Assembly: GCF_003837865.1 (NCBI RefSeq)
Contig: NZ_RQIS01000001.1
Location: forward strand, 186,001-250,000
Direction: 5' to 3'
DNA from: Paraburkholderia dinghuensis
Lineage (GTDB): Bacteria; Pseudomonadota; Gammaproteobacteria; Burkholderiales; Burkholderiaceae
Length of the DNA stretch: 64,000 nucleotides
The position numbers and the translations under genes were made by a program. The notes below the pieces were generated by a model. The model saw only the letters and a list, made by a program, of their open reading frames with translations, had not been told where the DNA came from and ran no database searches. Shown piece by piece: positions 29,344 through 36,150 of the stretch (the stretch's first letter is position 1; each line of letters begins with the position of its first letter).

Positions 29344-29493
29344 ATGGACGCCAAAGCGCCAAACATTCCGACCCCGGACCAAGTTTTCAGCCCGGATCCG
29401 GAACCGGTGGCCGTCGAGTTCCTCGGCGATGAATTGCCCGCACACGTGCGGGCGTTTCTTGACGAGCAACGCAAGGCCCACGAACAGAAATAA
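29344..29493 (+). CDS. Small hypothetical protein (49 aa)
   Basis: This short frame has an excellent ribosome site (AGGAGAAAG, five bases before ATG). The product is acidic and Pro-rich in its first half (IPTPDQVFSPDPEPVAVEF) and ends with an amphipathic charged helix (HVRAFLDEQRKAHEQK). It has no signal peptide or TM segment. The reading frame is open upstream to 29176, but without protein-like sequence. I do not recognise the family. The strong start signal and ordered composition suggest a real small protein. Confidence 0.6.
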   Translation: MDAKAPNIPTPDQVFSPDPEPVAVEFLGDELPAHVRAFLDEQRKAHEQK

Positions 29494-29728
29494 CGGGGAA
29501 CGCGCGCACGCGGGGGAGAGGCGAGACGACCGGACTGCCGATCGAGTGTGCGCCTGACTTCATCCGCCGCATCAGGTAGCCACACTCCTTTGTGCGCGTT
29601 CGCGCATGCTATCGTCGCGTTGCCGTCGTGACTCGCCGCGCGGATCCGTTATTCGATTTGCCGCATTGGCAATGATTCCGGCTATTCTTCGCTCTTTGCA
29701 TTCCGGGCCTGCCGGCTTCCCTCCCGAC

Positions 29729-30319
29729 ATGAAAGCCTTCGTTCGTGCGAGCGCATGCTGCGCCGCCGCATTGCTACTCGCCCTGCCCGTCGCCCCTGTT
29801 CGCGCAGATGGCGACGACACGGCACTGACCAGTCTCATTGCGCTCGTCGCGCAGCGCCTCTCGCTCGCCGAGCCGGTCGCCCTCTGGAAGTGGGCAAATC
29901 ACAAACCGATCACCGATGCACCCCGCGAAGCGGCACTGCTCGACGATGTGCAGAAGCGCGCGTCCGCAGCAGGTATCGACCCCGCATTCGCGCGCACGTT
30001 TTTCCGCGATCAAATCGATGCAAGCACGCAGGTGCAGAACGCCTTGTTCGAAACCTGGCGTGAGTCACAAGCCCCGGCGGGTCCGGCCCCCGATCTGGCT
30101 ACCGTGACGCGTCCGCAACTCGACCGTCTCACGGGGCAACTGGTCAGCGCGCTCGCTCGAGTTGAGCCGCTGCGCGCGTCCGCCGACTGCCCCGTGCGCG
30201 TGGCTCGATCGATTGCAACCTGGAAACAGTTGACTCGCTACGACGCCGTGAGCGCCGATGCAATGAATCGCGCGCTCGGACACGTCTGCGAAGCGGGCGG
30301 CGTGGGCGGAACGGCTTAA
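29729..30319 (+). CDS. Secreted chorismate mutase, AroQ gamma type
   Basis: This enzyme converts chorismate to prephenate, here in the periplasm. A Sec signal peptide covers residues 1 to about 26 (ends PVRA). The mature part matches the gamma-class AroQ fold: LVAQRLSLAEPVALWKWANHKPI carries the active-site Arg and Lys, then DAPREAALL, then FARTFFRDQIDASTQVQ. The C-terminal part has two Cys (ADCPVR and HVCEAG) that probably form the disulfide seen in exported members. Total length of 196 fits. Such enzymes are common in pathogens and plant-associated bacteria; their role is still debated. No other aromatic biosynthesis gene is nearby. Confidence 0.9.
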   Translation: MKAFVRASACCAAALLLALPVAPVRADGDDTALTSLIALVAQRLSLAEPVALWKWANHKPITDAPREAALLDDVQKRASAAGIDPAFARTFFRDQIDASTQVQNALFETWRESQAPAGPAPDLATVTRPQLDRLTGQLVSALARVEPLRASADCPVRVARSIATWKQLTRYDAVSADAMNRALGHVCEAGGVGGTA

Positions 30320-30358
30320 GCGTCAGGCACCGGAGTCGCTGCGCTTATCGTGAAGTGC

Positions 30359-31516
30359 TCAGGCAACGTTCGCAATTCCAGTCGCTCCGAACGCGTCCAG
30401 CGGTTGCACGCGCAAACCGCGTTCGAGACGGCTCTGCAGGATACGCCACGTCGAAAGTTCGAATGGAGGCTCACTTGCCTCGCGCGCGAGCGCCGTCGCC
30501 TCGGCAAGACTTGCCGCCGCGCCCAGGTAGCACCACCGGTCGACCAGATGCAAGACGCTGGGGCCGCCCGACACATCGCACTCTTCGACCAGCACGACGC
30601 CCTCGAACGGCCAGGGCGCCGATTGCGGATCGTGCCTCGTCACGCGCGGCACGCGGTTGAAGGCGGGCCGAAGTGCGGCGATCCATTGCGCTTCGACCAG
30701 CAGCGCGCCGAGTTCACCGCCCGTCGCGCGCCACTCCACTCGCCGAATCTGCTGCGCCATACGCTGCTCGCGCGCCGAGCGTCGCTCGCCCGATAGATGC
30801 GCACGAACACGCTGACGCACCCGCACGCTGCGCCCTACGTAGATCGGCACACCGTTTTCACCATAAAAAGCGTAGACGCCGTGGCCGGCCGGCGCCGTGT
30901 CGATCAGCTCGTCGGTGATCTCGCCGGCCAGGCGATGACGACGCGTCAGTCGGTCGATCTGCGCGTCGAGCACTTCTTGCGGCACGAGAGCTGGAAGTTG
31001 CTGCCAGAATTGCCAGATCAGATCGGCATCGGCGAGCGCCCGGTGGCGATCGGATGGCACAAGCGCGTGTCGCTCGACGAGCGCGTCGAGACCATGACGC
31101 TTCTCGGCCGGAAAAAGCGCCCGCGACAAACGCACCGTGCACAGCACGTCGGGGTTGAAAGAGAAGCCAGCACGCTCGAATTCCGCACGCAGGAAACCAC
31201 GATCGAAGGCAGCGTTGTGGGCGACGAACAACTTGCCTTCCAGCCGCTTGAGCAGCGCGGGCGCGATTTCATCGAACGTTGGTGCGCCCTGCACCATCTG
31301 ATTGGTGATGCCGGTGAGCTGCTGAATAAAGGGCGGAATTGTCTGCTGCGGATCGACCAGCGTGCACCACCGGGTAACCTGACCCGCCACCACTTCGACA
31401 ACGCCCACTTCGGTAATCCGGTGTTCGCCCACCGAACCGCCCGTCGTTTCCAGGTCCACAAAAACAATGGGGATATCGACCGGCGACACGCCGGGACTCA
31501 GATGACTGTCGGACAT
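30359..31516 (-). CDS. DnaQ-like 3'-5' exonuclease fused to GIY-YIG (UvrC/Cho-type) nuclease domain
   Basis: This 385-residue protein joins two nuclease domains. Residues about 15-180 are a DEDDh exonuclease: FVDLETTGG (Exo I), VAHNAAFDRGFL (Exo II) and HRALADADL (Exo III). Residues about 205-285 are a GIY-YIG domain with GHGVYAFYGENGVPIYVGRS, then an Arg in VRAHL and a Glu in LVEAQWI. Similar fusions are known in beta-proteobacteria and actinobacteria and are related to Cho, the alternative UvrC incision nuclease. A role in repair is inference. It ends 39 bases from the convergent chorismate mutase gene. Confidence 0.88.
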   Translation of the reverse strand: MSDSHLSPGVSPVDIPIVFVDLETTGGSVGEHRITEVGVVEVVAGQVTRWCTLVDPQQTIPPFIQQLTGITNQMVQGAPTFDEIAPALLKRLEGKLFVAHNAAFDRGFLRAEFERAGFSFNPDVLCTVRLSRALFPAEKRHGLDALVERHALVPSDRHRALADADLIWQFWQQLPALVPQEVLDAQIDRLTRRHRLAGEITDELIDTAPAGHGVYAFYGENGVPIYVGRSVRVRQRVRAHLSGERRSAREQRMAQQIRRVEWRATGGELGALLVEAQWIAALRPAFNRVPRVTRHDPQSAPWPFEGVVLVEECDVSGGPSVLHLVDRWCYLGAAASLAEATALAREASEPPFELSTWRILQSRLERGLRVQPLDAFGATGIANVA

Positions 31517-31712
31517 GGTGAAGCGGCAAACCTAGATTGAGAGGAAACAGGCGAAGTATGCCCTGTTCGCGCTCGGCTTGCCTGGGTTGCCCGCGCGGAG
31601 ATGATTTTCTTTCTATTACGACCCCGTGGTTTAGCATCCGGTTATTTCCCGATTGCGAAAAAATAAATTGCAGGGCCGATTATTGATTCTGGATTTGATA
31701 CATCGAAATACA

Positions 31713-31739
31713 AAGAGCCCTGGCGTAGCCAGGGCTCTT
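31713..31739. terminator. Rho-independent terminator of the cold shock gene
   Basis: A 12 bp perfect stem (31713-31724 with 31728-31739; core AGAGCCCTGGC) surrounds a 3-base loop. It is 40 bases downstream of the cold shock gene stop on the minus strand. Confidence 0.82.
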
Positions 31740-31778
31740 GTCGCATCGCAACGTGTCGCAACTGCGAGGCGCAGCCAC

Positions 31779-31982
31779 TTACAGCGGCTGAATGTTCGCA
31801 GCCTGCTTGCCCTTCGGCCCAACCTTCACCTCGAACGACACTCGCTGGTTCTCCTTGAGCGACTTGAAGCCGTCGGAGCGGATTTCAGAAAAGTGCGCGA
31901 ACAGATCGTCGCCGCCGGCGTCAGACGTGATAAAGCCAAAGCCCTTCGCATCGTTGAACCATTTGACAAAACCGGTTTCCAT
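31779..31982 (-). CDS. Cold shock protein, CspA family
   Basis: This 67-residue single-domain OB-fold protein binds single-stranded RNA or DNA and acts as an RNA chaperone. RNP1 is DAKGFGFIT (residues about 11-19) and RNP2 is DDLFAHF. The C-terminal half [17 protein letters not shown] is typical. The 400 bases upstream are AT-rich and free of genes, leaving room for the long 5' leader usual for cold shock mRNAs. Paralogues are normal in this group, so no specific gene name is given. Confidence 0.95.
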   Translation of the reverse strand: METGFVKWFNDAKGFGFITSDAGGDDLFAHFSEIRSDGFKSLKENQRVSFEVKVGPKGKQAANIQPL

Positions 31983-32388
31983 GTTTCAGTTTTCCTCGAA
32001 ATTTGGGTGACGCGGGCATGACCCCTTACGCCAAAAGCAACTGATACCCGCTTCATCGCAATCTCGGCAAAGCGCTTCGATATTGAGCACAGCGGGAAAA
32101 TCAGTTTTGCCGTTATAAAGGGAACGTCAATCGCCAGTCAAGCGAATTTTTTATAACAGCTTTCCCACACTCACGATAAACGAGCGTGTATCAAGTTAAT
32201 GAAAAAACGCGTCGTTGAGGAATGCGGTTGTACTGCGTCATTTTTACCCGATTTCTCTTTAAATAGTTAAAACCGGAAAAAATTCCCGAGGCGTAACAAT
32301 TAGTGTCAAACGTAAGTGTTTTTCCCGGTTGTTAAAGTAAAACATTCAATCCAGGATAAATATAGTTTGCGCGTATCGGGAGGTTGCC
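31983..32388. other. AT-rich gap between cold shock gene and small gene
   Basis: No gene is visible in these 406 bases. They should contain the minus-strand promoter and leader of the cold shock gene. TTATAA-like hexamers occur near 32113 and 32150. They should also contain the plus-strand promoter of the following small gene, for which TATAGT at 32361-32366 is a weak candidate. Confidence 0.4.
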
Positions 32389-32595
32389 ATGCTGACGAGT
32401 CTGCGGCGCTGGTTGAAGTGGCTTGTGCAAATGGAAGACATCACGCCCGAGGCACCTGGCGAATTTGACACCTACGGTTCGTGGCACGGCGATCACTGGC
32501 ACAACCTGCTGTGTTCCCCCATGGACGCGCGACACTACGTAATGGAAGACTGGAGCCTGCAACCCGAGCCGCCGCACGGCACGCAAGCCAGATAA
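32389..32595 (+). CDS. Small hypothetical protein (68 aa)
   Basis: This short frame has GGGAGG five bases before the ATG, a strong ribosome site. The product starts with a basic amphipathic stretch (MLTSLRRWLKWLVQ). The rest is acidic and rich in Trp and His (DTYGSWHGDHWHNLL, VMEDWSLQPEPP). There is no clear TM segment. I do not know the family. It is convergent with the predicted small RNA that ends 60 bases downstream. Confidence 0.55.
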   Translation: MLTSLRRWLKWLVQMEDITPEAPGEFDTYGSWHGDHWHNLLCSPMDARHYVMEDWSLQPEPPHGTQAR

Positions 32596-32654
32596 CGATC
32601 TGGTGAATCGACGACAAGCGGCAGTGCCAGGCAAAGGCAAGGCAAACGGCGGGC

Positions 32655-32738
32655 AAAAAAAAGCGCAGCTTGCGGCCGCGCTAACAAAGGTTTGGAGATC
32701 TTTTTCGTCAACGAAAAAGGCTGCTTCGGAAAGCAGTG
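32655..32738 (-). ncRNA. Predicted small regulatory RNA
   Basis: On the minus strand, a -10 hexamer is followed by an RNA of about 83 bases made of three hairpins. Hairpin 1 is CTGCTT-N4-AAGCAG (32721-32736). Hairpin 2 is CTTTTTCG-N4-CGAAAAAG (32700-32719). Hairpin 3 (32662-32682) is followed by a run of U and looks like a rho-independent terminator. Hairpin 3 has a G-U pair on the minus strand but an A-C mismatch on the plus strand, which favours minus transcription. About 17 unpaired bases (32683-32699) separate hairpins 2 and 3 and could be the target-binding segment. No open frame is required. I cannot assign it to a named family. Confidence 0.5.
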
Positions 32739-32743
32739 AGTGC

Positions 32744-32749
32744 AGTATA
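32744..32749 (-). promoter_or_regulatory. -10 element of the predicted small RNA
   Basis: On the minus strand the sequence reads TATACT, about seven bases before the first hairpin. The -35 region is weak: TTAATT lies 18 bases upstream. Confidence 0.4.
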
Positions 32750-32922
32750 GCTGCGTCAGGCATGGCGAATTAACCATACGAAAGACAATCATCTCTTTCC
32801 TGAAGCGCAATAATCGCGTCAGAACCGATTTATCTTGTTCGATTTGCAGTCATTTGGGGTGTGGCGATTGCACAACGTCAGTCGGTTGACACCCCCTCCC
32901 CGCTCCCGGCAAATACCGCTCA

Positions 32923-33013
32923 AAGCCTTTACGAGTAAGGCTTAACACGATCTGAAAAACAATTTCAGATACCGCAATACTTTATTGCGGCAATTGGAAC
33001 GCCTCCTTTCCAA
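32923..33013 (+). other. Four consecutive perfect stem-loops in the porin leader
   Basis: The stems are 32923-32929/32937-32943 (AAGCCTT), 32951-32957/32963-32969 (TCTGAAA), 32972-32979/32983-32990 (CCGCAATA) and 32994-32999/33008-33013 (TTGGAA). Each is perfectly paired with a loop of 3 to 8 bases. They lie about 150-240 bases upstream of the porin start and downstream of TTGACA at 32886-32891. The loop of the fourth contains GCCTCCT, complementary to a Shine-Dalgarno sequence. They probably form a structured 5' untranslated region. Confidence 0.55.
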
Positions 33014-33160
33014 AGGCCATCTCTACACTCTGCCTGTCCGGAAACCGACTTCGTCCGAATAATCCGTACCACGCGATTTCGCCTCTCGCTGCCTTTCGCG
33101 TGAGCGGTTTCCACAAGCCTGGGTTTTCCAAAACCCATACTGTTCTCGGAGTTTACAAAG

Positions 33161-34339
33161 ATGAAAAAGACTCTCTTGGTCGCTGCCCTGTCGGGCGTTT
33201 TTGCAACGGCCGCGCACGCCCAAAGCAGCGTTACGCTGTACGGTCTGATCGACGCAGGCTTTACGTACACGAATAACCAGGGTGGCCACAGCGCAGAGCA
33301 ACTGCGCAGCGGCGTGGTCAACGGTAGCCGTTGGGGTCTGCGCGGCGCTGAAGATCTCGGCGGCGGTCTGAAGGCAATCTTCACGTTGGAAAACGGCTTC
33401 AACATCGCTAACGGTACGCTCGGCCAGTCGAGCCGCATGTTCGGCCGTCAAGCTTTCGTGGGCCTCGCGAGCGACCAGTACGGCGCCGTGACCCTCGGCC
33501 GTCAGTACGACAGCGTCGTCGACTACCTGGCACCGCTCTCGAACACCGGCACGCAATACGGCGGCACGATCGCTGCACACCCGTTCGACAACGACAACCT
33601 GAACAACTCGATCCGCTTCAACAACGCGGTCAAGTATTCGAGCGTCAACTATGCGGGCTTCAAGTTCGGCGCAATGTACGCGTTCTCGAACAGCACCGAG
33701 TTTGCAAACAACCGCGCGTATAGCTTCGGTGCGTCGTATGACTACGGTCCCCTGAAGTTCGCGGCCGGCTACCTGCAACTGAACAACGACACGGGCGCAG
33801 CCTTCCAGGGCGCCTCGGCGTCGAACCCGGGTACTCAAACTGGCGAATACACCTTCAACGCAGGCCGTCAGCGCACGTTCGGCGGCGGCGTGAACTATAC
33901 GTTCGGCCCGGCAACCGCTGGCCTCCTGTACACGCAGACCAACCTCAGCGGCACAAACGGTGGCAACATCTCGCCTGTCCAGTCGGGCACCACGGCTGGC
34001 ATCGGCTTCGGCGCAAACAGCGCACGCTTCCAGAACGTCGAAGGCAACATCCGTTACGCTCTGACCCCGGCACTGACCCTGGCTGGCGCGTACACGTACA
34101 CCCGTGCAAACCTCGGCAGCGGCGTGAACCCGAACTTCAATACGGTTTCGCTGCAGTCGGACTACCTGCTCTCGAAGCGCACCGACGTCTACCTGCAAGG
34201 CAACTGGCAGCACGTGTCGTCGAACAAGAACGCGTCTGGCGAAAGCATCGGCCCGATGCTGAACGGTCTGGGTGCGGGCGCAGCTTCGCATACGCAAGAT
34301 CAGGTCGCTGTGACGGTCGGCATGCGTCACCGCTTCTAA
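33161..34339 (+). CDS. Gram-negative general porin (OmpC/Porin_4 type)
   Basis: This outer-membrane trimeric beta-barrel lets small hydrophilic solutes diffuse in. A signal peptide covers residues 1-20 (ends AAHA). The mature protein opens with QSSVTLYGLIDAGFTY and the GSRWGLRGAEDLGGGLKAIF segment that is diagnostic of beta-proteobacterial porins. FGRQAFVGLASDQYGAVTLG follows, then alternating strands, and it ends VTVGMRHRF with the C-terminal Phe needed for BAM recognition. The 392-residue length is normal. GGAG stands ten bases before the ATG. The codon use is strongly biased, as expected for a highly expressed protein. A long structured leader precedes it. Confidence 0.95.
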   Translation: MKKTLLVAALSGVFATAAHAQSSVTLYGLIDAGFTYTNNQGGHSAEQLRSGVVNGSRWGLRGAEDLGGGLKAIFTLENGFNIANGTLGQSSRMFGRQAFVGLASDQYGAVTLGRQYDSVVDYLAPLSNTGTQYGGTIAAHPFDNDNLNNSIRFNNAVKYSSVNYAGFKFGAMYAFSNSTEFANNRAYSFGASYDYGPLKFAAGYLQLNNDTGAAFQGASASNPGTQTGEYTFNAGRQRTFGGGVNYTFGPATAGLLYTQTNLSGTNGGNISPVQSGTTAGIGFGANSARFQNVEGNIRYALTPALTLAGAYTYTRANLGSGVNPNFNTVSLQSDYLLSKRTDVYLQGNWQHVSSNKNASGESIGPMLNGLGAGAASHTQDQVAVTVGMRHRF

Positions 34340-34367
34340 GAAGTACCCTGCTGGCAGTACTGCAGCT

Positions 34368-34397
34368 AAAAAAGGCGCCGCTTGCGGCGCCTTTTTT
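34368..34397. terminator. Rho-independent terminator between porin and greB
   Basis: A 13 bp perfect stem (34368-34380 with 34385-34397; core AAAGGCGCCG) surrounds the loop CTTG, with a long T-run. It lies between convergent genes and can act on both. Confidence 0.92.
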
Positions 34398-34435
34398 TAT
34401 TTGAGTGCGGGAAATCCTGGCTCGCCTGCAGCAGC

Positions 34436-34999
34436 TCAACCGCCGGGCGCCGGATACTGAACGTCGAGCACATCGATGGGCGCCGGACCCGCAGGCGTGT
34501 GCAGCGTCACCTGATCCCCGACTTTCGCCTTGAGCAGCGCCCGCGCAATGGGCGAGATCCAGCTCACGTGTCCGTGATCGAGATCGATCTCGTCGATTCC
34601 GACGATCGTTACCGTATGCGACTCGCCATCCCCGGTGCCATATTCGACAGTCGCACCGAAGAACACCTGATCGGTGTGCTCCTGACGACTGCTGTCCACC
34701 ACCTCGGCCAGATCGAGCCGCCTGGTCAGAAAACGGATACGCCGGTCGATCTCACGCAGGCGCCGCTTGCCGTAGATGTAATCGCCGTTCTCGGAGCGGT
34801 CACCGTTCGAGGCGGCCCACGATACGAGTTTGACCACCTCCGGGCGATCCTCGTCGATCAGATGCAGCAATTCGCTGCGCATGCGGTGGTAGCCCGCAGG
34901 CGTGATGTAATTCTTCGCGCCCGGTGGAATCTCGGGCAGACCACCTTCGAGATCGTCATCGTCGTCGCCGGTCGACTCTTTAACAAATGCCTTGTTCAT
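34436..34999 (-). CDS. greB: Transcription elongation factor GreB
   Basis: GreB rescues backtracked RNA polymerase by stimulating cleavage of the transcript. The N-terminal coiled coil is visible with ITPAGYHRMRSELLHL, and its acidic tip falls in ASNGDRSENGDYIYGKRRLREID, which contains the conserved DRSENGDY. The C-terminal FKBP-like domain contains IVGIDEIDLDHGHVSWISPIARALL. A 25-residue acidic leader (DDDDD) precedes the coiled coil. Total length is 187, longer than E. coli GreB (158) because of this leader and a Pro-rich end. PALLEL GreA is not in the window. Confidence 0.93.
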   Translation of the reverse strand: MNKAFVKESTGDDDDDLEGGLPEIPPGAKNYITPAGYHRMRSELLHLIDEDRPEVVKLVSWAASNGDRSENGDYIYGKRRLREIDRRIRFLTRRLDLAEVVDSSRQEHTDQVFFGATVEYGTGDGESHTVTIVGIDEIDLDHGHVSWISPIARALLKAKVGDQVTLHTPAGPAPIDVLDVQYPAPGG

Positions 35000-35129
35000 G
35001 ATGGATCACTGCTATGCGTACAACATGCGCTCGGGTTACACACTCAGGTTACACGAAGCGGACAGCAAGACAAATCGCGATAGAAGCCTTTTCTTTTCTT
35101 GAAGCTCTGCTATAATCTCACTTCTGCGT

Positions 35130-35206
35130 GCGGCTGTAGCTCAGTTGGATAGAGTACTTGGCTACGAACCAAGGGGTCGTGGGTTCGAATCCTGCCAGCC
35201 GCGCCA
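35130..35206 (+). tRNA. tRNA-Arg(ACG), copy 1
   Basis: This 77-base cloverleaf has acceptor GCGGCTG/CAGCCGC, discriminator G and encoded CCA. The anticodon is ACG in TTGGCTACGAACCAA; the first base is normally edited to inosine to read CGU, CGC and CGA. TATAAT at 35111-35116 is its -10. It is identical to the second copy 155 bases downstream. Confidence 0.97.
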
Positions 35207-35214
35207 CTTATTCC

Positions 35215-35255
35215 GAGGGCCTTCCTCAGTCAAACGATGGAAGGTCCTTTTGTTT
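35215..35255 (+). terminator. Rho-independent terminator after tRNA-Arg copy 1
   Basis: GAGGGCCTTCC (35215-35225) pairs with 35239-35249, with G-T wobbles, around a 13-base loop. TTTTGTTTT follows. Confidence 0.8.
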
Positions 35256-35284
35256 TACAGCATTCGGTAGTACCGTTTTAGCGT

Positions 35285-35361
35285 GCGGCTGTAGCTCAGT
35301 TGGATAGAGTACTTGGCTACGAACCAAGGGGTCGTGGGTTCGAATCCTGCCAGCCGCGCCA
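35285..35361 (+). tRNA. tRNA-Arg(ACG), copy 2
   Basis: This copy is identical in all 77 bases to copy 1, and the identity starts four bases upstream of the gene. It has no obvious TATAAT of its own, so it may rely on read-through from copy 1 or on a weak promoter. A terminator resembling that of copy 1 follows. Confidence 0.97.
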
Positions 35362-35368
35362 TCTTTCG

Positions 35369-35400
35369 AAGGGCCTTCCTGATGATTCAGGAAGGCCCTT
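35369..35400 (+). terminator. Rho-independent terminator after tRNA-Arg copy 2
   Basis: AAGGGCCTTCCTGA (35369-35382) pairs perfectly with 35387-35400 around the loop TGAT, then TGTCTTTTG follows. It shares the AGGGCCTTCC arm with the terminator of copy 1. Confidence 0.85.
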
Positions 35401-35476
35401 TGTCTTTTGTGGCCAGTTTGTGGCCCATTTGAGCCCCTTCCGCGTCCCAATTGCCGCGCGGCGTCTCGCCAGCCAT

Positions 35477-35965
35477 CTAGCGCGGCGCCGTCCCGATATC
35501 GCCGATCTGCGCATCCGGGTGCGGCGGGTCCTCCACGTCATCGACAGCACTCGGCTCCCCCACTCGCTGCGCGTGCGGGCCGGTGAGCGCCTGCGGCTGG
35601 CGCAGCATCTCAGTCACCGTATCGCCGAAGCGGCTCGTCACGAACGCGCGCAGCAGCGCGATGCGCACCGTATCGCCGTGCGCCTGTACCAATTGATGGC
35701 CGCCCTGAAACTCGGCGACGCAGAACGCCTCCTCCCCGTCGCGGCGCTCGCGCAACTCGAAACGCTGCGCTCGCTCGAGCACGACGCCGGCCGCCTCCCA
35801 CGATGTCGACGGCGTAAAGCGACCGTCCCACGGCCGTCCGCGGTCGTTGCCGCGCACCGCGACCGTCGTACCGCTATCGGTGAAATAAATCTCGCGGACA
35901 AAATCATGGAGGCTGCGCGCGACCCAGTAATCGAGCATGACGCCGGTCAGATCAGCTACGTTCAT
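35477..35965 (-). CDS. DUF2591 (phage NinX-like) family protein
   Basis: This 162-residue protein opens with MNVADLTGVMLDYWVARS, a hallmark of the DUF2591 family that includes the phage P22 NinX protein. Further family-like marks are RFTPSTSWEAAGVVLER and IALLRAFVTSRFGDTV. The last 40 residues (DDVEDPPHPDAQ) are acidic and unlike the family. The ATG at 35965 has GGGAGTGGCG upstream; the open frame extends to 36148 but is Arg-rich and not protein-like. The biochemical role is unknown. It lies between two tRNA-Arg genes and spoT, with no other phage gene visible. Confidence 0.75.
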   Translation of the reverse strand: MNVADLTGVMLDYWVARSLHDFVREIYFTDSGTTVAVRGNDRGRPWDGRFTPSTSWEAAGVVLERAQRFELRERRDGEEAFCVAEFQGGHQLVQAHGDTVRIALLRAFVTSRFGDTVTEMLRQPQALTGPHAQRVGEPSAVDDVEDPPHPDAQIGDIGTAPR

Positions 35966-36150
35966 CGCCACTCCCTCGCCTTGAATCGGGAATCGAACGA
36001 CTGACGGCAATAGGACAGACAAGCAAGCCGATCCTGCCGCGCGGCGAGTCCACTGGAACTGTGTCCCGGGAGCCGGTAGTGAGCGAGCGGTTGAGGCGCG
36101 AAGGCCGTGACACGTCCGCCGCCCTGCCTCGGCAGACCGCGTGGGCACGT

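Noticed and set aside
35226..35450. A 74-codon minus-strand frame across the second tRNA-Arg
   Set aside because: It reads through a tRNA on the opposite strand and has only tRNA-derived sequence.
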